A DNA stretch of 36,790 nucleotides from an uncultured Bacteroidota bacterium (GTDB lineage Bacteria; Bacteroidota; Bacteroidia; Flavobacteriales; Flavobacteriaceae), in assembly GCA_902609035.1 (NCBI GenBank), contig CACLQG010000011.1:1-36790 (forward strand), in the 5' to 3' direction. The notes beneath the pieces were generated by a model. The model saw only the letters and a list, made by a program, of their open reading frames with translations. It was not told the DNA's origin and made no database searches. The translations under genes were made by a program, and so were the position numbers. Positions 34,171 to 36,790 of this stretch are shown here, in pieces (the stretch's first letter is position 1; every line of letters starts with the position of its first letter).

Positions 34171-35964
34171 TTAATGTTGAATTTCATCTTCCCCATCTTT
34201 TAGGGGGATGTGTTGCGGTACAAAGTCCACATCTTGACCAGGTTTGGAATAGTCATACGCCCAACGATGCACTTCAGGGATTTCTCCTTCCCAGTTACCG
34301 TGGATGTGCTTAATTGGAGCCGTCCATTCGAGGGTAGTGGATTTCCAAGGGTTTTGTTCTGCAGGCTTTCCATAGAAAATACTGTGGATAAAGTTGTATA
34401 GGAAAACCAATTGTGCAGCTCCAGCAATCAAAGCAAAAACGGTAATTACGACATTGATATTCGCCAAATCGTCAAAATAAGGAAAGGCCGTATTGGTGTA
34501 ATACCTTCTCGGAAGTCCAGCCATACCTATAAAGTGCATGGGGAAAAATACACCATAGGCACAGATAGCTGTGACCCAAAAGTGAAGGTACCCTAAATTT
34601 TTATTCATCATTCTTTTGAACATCTTGGGAAACCAATGGTAAACTCCAGCAAAAAGTCCATAAAGAGCAGATATTCCCATAACTAGGTGGAAGTGAGCTA
34701 CTACAAAATAGGTGTCGTGAACGTTAATATCAAGCGTGCTATCACCCAAAATGATTCCCGTCAATCCACCAGATATGAATGTAGAAACCAAACCGATGGA
34801 AAACAACATGGCAGGGTTAAGCTGCAAGTTACCCTTCCATAGGGTGGTGATATAGTTAAATGCCTTCACCGCTGAAGGGATAGCAATCAATAGCGTTGTA
34901 AAAGTAAAGACCGATCCAAGAAATGGATTCATTCCTGAAATAAACATATGGTGTCCCCATACAATGGTAGATAAAAAGGCAATCGCCAAAATAGAGGCCA
35001 CCATCGCACGATACCCGAAAATGGGTTTCCTGGAATTTGTTGCTATAATTTCTGAAGTGATTCCCAAGGCAGGCAATAAAACAATGTAAACCTCCGGGTG
35101 ACCCAAAAACCAGAAAAGATGTTCGTAGAGAACAGGTGATCCACCTTGATAATGCAATACTTCTCCTTGAATAAATATGTCCGAAAGGAAAAAAGAAGTC
35201 CCAAAACTTCTGTCCATAATCAATAGCAGAGCTGCAGACAATAATACTGGAAAGGATACCACTCCAATGACGGCAGTGATAAAGAAGGCCCATATGGTCA
35301 AAGGCAAACGACTCATCGTCATTCCTTTGGTTCTGAGGTTTAATACTGTAACGATGTAGTTCAATGATCCCAATAAAGAGGAAGCAATAAAGATGGCCAT
35401 AGAGACCAACCATAATGTCATTCCAAGGCCAGATCCAGGTTGAGCTTGTGGAAGGGCACTTAACGGGGGGTAAATTGTCCAACCAGCTGCTGCAGGTCCA
35501 GCTTCAACAAATAATGAACAAACCATAATGACACTGGAAAGAAAAAACAACCAATAGGAAATCATATTGAGCAATCCAGAAGCCATATCCCTTGCACCAA
35601 TTTGCAATGGAATCAAAAGGTTACTGAAGGTTCCACTCAATCCTGCTGTGAGGACGAAGAATACCATAATTGTACCGTGAATGGTAACCAAAGCTAAATA
35701 CACATTAGGGTCCATGACACCATCTGGTGCCCATTTTCCTAAAAGAGCAGACATAATACCCATGGGCTGCTCTGGCCAAGCGAGTTGCAATCGGAATAAT
35801 AGTGACATAGCAATCCCAATGATTCCCATAAATAATCCTGTGATCAAGTATTGTTTCGAGATCATTTTGTGATCTTGACTGAAAATATACTTGGTGATGA
35901 ACGTTTCTTTGTGATGATGTCCGTGATCCTCCTCTTGGTGTAATTGCGCTGCTGCTGTTGACAT
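34171..35964 (-). CDS. coxA: Cytochrome c oxidase subunit I (haem-copper oxidase)
   Basis: 597 aa with about twelve membrane segments. Ligands are all present: haem a His96 (VTIHGTIMVF) and His426, haem a3 His424 (VVAHFHLVMG), and CuB His289, His338 and His339 (LGHPEVYI, VWGHHMF), with the cross-linked Tyr293. A His-rich cytosolic N terminus (HQEEDHGHHHKE) precedes the first helix. The enzyme reduces oxygen to water with electrons from cytochrome c and pumps protons; it is the likely final sink for electrons from the periplasmic cytochrome c at 10173, though this link is only inferred. It follows coxB after 25 bases and so is the second gene of that operon. A hairpin lies just downstream. Confidence 0.96.
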   Translation of the reverse strand: MSTAAAQLHQEEDHGHHHKETFITKYIFSQDHKMISKQYLITGLFMGIIGIAMSLLFRLQLAWPEQPMGIMSALLGKWAPDGVMDPNVYLALVTIHGTIMVFFVLTAGLSGTFSNLLIPLQIGARDMASGLLNMISYWLFFLSSVIMVCSLFVEAGPAAAGWTIYPPLSALPQAQPGSGLGMTLWLVSMAIFIASSLLGSLNYIVTVLNLRTKGMTMSRLPLTIWAFFITAVIGVVSFPVLLSAALLLIMDRSFGTSFFLSDIFIQGEVLHYQGGSPVLYEHLFWFLGHPEVYIVLLPALGITSEIIATNSRKPIFGYRAMVASILAIAFLSTIVWGHHMFISGMNPFLGSVFTFTTLLIAIPSAVKAFNYITTLWKGNLQLNPAMLFSIGLVSTFISGGLTGIILGDSTLDINVHDTYFVVAHFHLVMGISALYGLFAGVYHWFPKMFKRMMNKNLGYLHFWVTAICAYGVFFPMHFIGMAGLPRRYYTNTAFPYFDDLANINVVITVFALIAGAAQLVFLYNFIHSIFYGKPAEQNPWKSTTLEWTAPIKHIHGNWEGEIPEVHRWAYDYSKPGQDVDFVPQHIPLKDGEDEIQH

Positions 35965-35989
35965 GATCTTAAATTTATTTTAGTTTGTG

Positions 35990-36790
35990 TTATTGGATAA
36001 CTTCCGCAAAGGTTTGCTGATCCATTATCCATTGTTTAAATTCTTTGGGTGTTTCTACGACTATTTTCATTTGCATATTGTAATGTGAAGCACCACAAAT
36101 TTTATTACAAAGTAACAAATAATCGAAGACATAGGGTTCTAAAGCTTCCTCTCCTTTTGCTATTAATACTTGACTGTTTTCTCTTCTGATAGAATTGATC
36201 TTTTTTACCTTAGCTTTAATTTCATCTGTTTGTCTCATATCTTCAGAGGTTACAGTAGGCGTAAAAGCAAATTCGGTAATCATTCCCGGTACACAGTTCA
36301 TCTGAGCTCTAAAGTGTGGCATGTAAGCAGAATGTAAAACATCTTGAGAACGCATCTTGAAAATTACTTCTCTTCCTGCAGGAAGATGGAGTTCTTGTAC
36401 CACAACATCATCGAATCCATTGGGGTCAGTGGCATCAATCCCTACTAAGTTTTTTCCATCAAAGTCTTGTAAAAATCGAACATTGGCGTCACCCAATACA
36501 CCATCGTCTCCAGCATATCGGGCTTTCCAATTAAATTGTTGGGCGTATAACTCAACGACTAAGGCCTCTTCATTTTCTTCTACCGTCATAATATCTGTCC
36601 ATGTATACAATCCATAAAGGATCAAACCTGCCAATGCTATCACTGGAATAATAGTCCAAATAGCTTCTAATCGATCATTATCAGCATAAAAAAGTGCCTT
36701 TTTCCCCTTCTCCCCTCTATATTTATAGGCAAAATAATGCAGAAGGGCTTGGGTTATGGTTTGAGTGAAAAATATAATAGCAAATGAAAT
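35990..36790 (-). CDS. coxB: Cytochrome c oxidase subunit II, partial (N terminus beyond window)
   Basis: 266 residues are visible; the frame stays open through the right edge, so the gene begins outside. Two membrane helices can be read: part of the first (SFAIIFFTQTITQALLHYF) and the second (AIWTIIPVIALAGLILYG) after the basic loop YKYRGEKGKKALFYADNDR. The periplasmic cupredoxin domain carries the complete CuA site: the His in QDVLHSAYMPHFRAQ, then Cys-x3-Cys-x3-His-x2-Met in CNKICGASHYNMQM. CuA receives electrons from cytochrome c and passes them to subunit I. No fused cytochrome c domain is seen at the C terminus, which ends soon after the CuA motif. It is co-transcribed with coxA. Confidence 0.95.
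   Translation of the reverse strand: MSFAIIFFTQTITQALLHYFAYKYRGEKGKKALFYADNDRLEAIWTIIPVIALAGLILYGLYTWTDIMTVEENEEALVVELYAQQFNWKARYAGDDGVLGDANVRFLQDFDGKNLVGIDATDPNGFDDVVVQELHLPAGREVIFKMRSQDVLHSAYMPHFRAQMNCVPGMITEFAFTPTVTSEDMRQTDEIKAKVKKINSIRRENSQVLIAKGEEALEPYVFDYLLLCNKICGASHYNMQMKIVVETPKEFKQWIMDQQTFAEVIQ

Noticed and set aside
34856..35482. 208-codon minus-strand open frame within coxA
   Set aside because: An out-of-frame reading of the conserved subunit I sequence; odd composition rich in Cys, Trp and His and no family resemblance.
1..36790. CRISPR arrays, tRNA/rRNA genes, insertion sequences and integrases
   Set aside because: None seen on reading both strands; no regularly spaced repeats, no cloverleaf-like sequence and no transposase motif among the translated frames.

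Overview
The window looks like chromosomal DNA of a marine-type Bacteroidota, most likely a member of the Flavobacteriaceae. The evidence is a SprA gene (gliding and type IX secretion), a SusC/SusD pair, many lipoproteins, AT-rich intergenic DNA, a Bacteroidota-type TAnnTTTG promoter box, and Flavobacteria-like RuvA, RuvB, QueG and cytochrome oxidase proteins. All calls come from reading the sequence; no database search was run.

Layout. (1) Positions 1-3475, minus strand: maeB (malic enzyme), ruvA and the start of sprA, tightly packed. (2) 3642-7927, minus strand: an operon of an SMP-30-like lactonase lipoprotein, a small unrecognised ORF, an N-acylglucosamine 2-epimerase-family enzyme and an FAD-dependent oxidoreductase lipoprotein. 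(3) 7972-17551, plus strand: ten closely spaced genes for a CBM9-like lipoprotein, a PQQ-type sugar dehydrogenase, a cytochrome c, an exported amidohydrolase/deacetylase, a BASS-family transporter, an exported RraA-like protein, a Tat-type RidA protein, a Tat-type SelA/ammonia-lyase-like PLP enzyme, a lipoprotein RidA and an exported serine hydrolase. (4) 17557-26274, minus strand: SusC, SusD, a strong terminator, a large FG-GAP/UnbV lipoprotein and a phytanoyl-CoA-dioxygenase-like enzyme. (5) 26531-30977: an exported DUF5107/TPR protein (plus) facing a vanadium-haloperoxidase/PAP2-type protein (minus). (6) 31225-36790: queG, an orphan ORF, ruvB, coxA and a partial coxB, all minus except the orphan.

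How it may work together. Regions 2-5 form an accessory catabolic island of about 27 kb between housekeeping genes that all read on the minus strand. It resembles a polysaccharide-utilisation locus in having SusC/D, but I recognise no glycoside hydrolase, polysaccharide lyase or sulfatase. Nearly every enzyme carries a signal peptide, lipobox or Tat signal. My leading hypothesis is an exported oxidative pathway for an N-acylated amino sugar or a similar compound. It would run through uptake by SusC/D, oxidation to a lactone (PQQ dehydrogenase plus cytochrome c), lactone opening (SMP-30), N-deacylation (amidohydrolase), PLP-dependent ammonia elimination assisted by two RidA proteins, retro-aldol cleavage (RraA-like) and import of a keto-acid by the BASS transporter. 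The substrate and the order of steps are inference. Each family assignment is firmer than the pathway.
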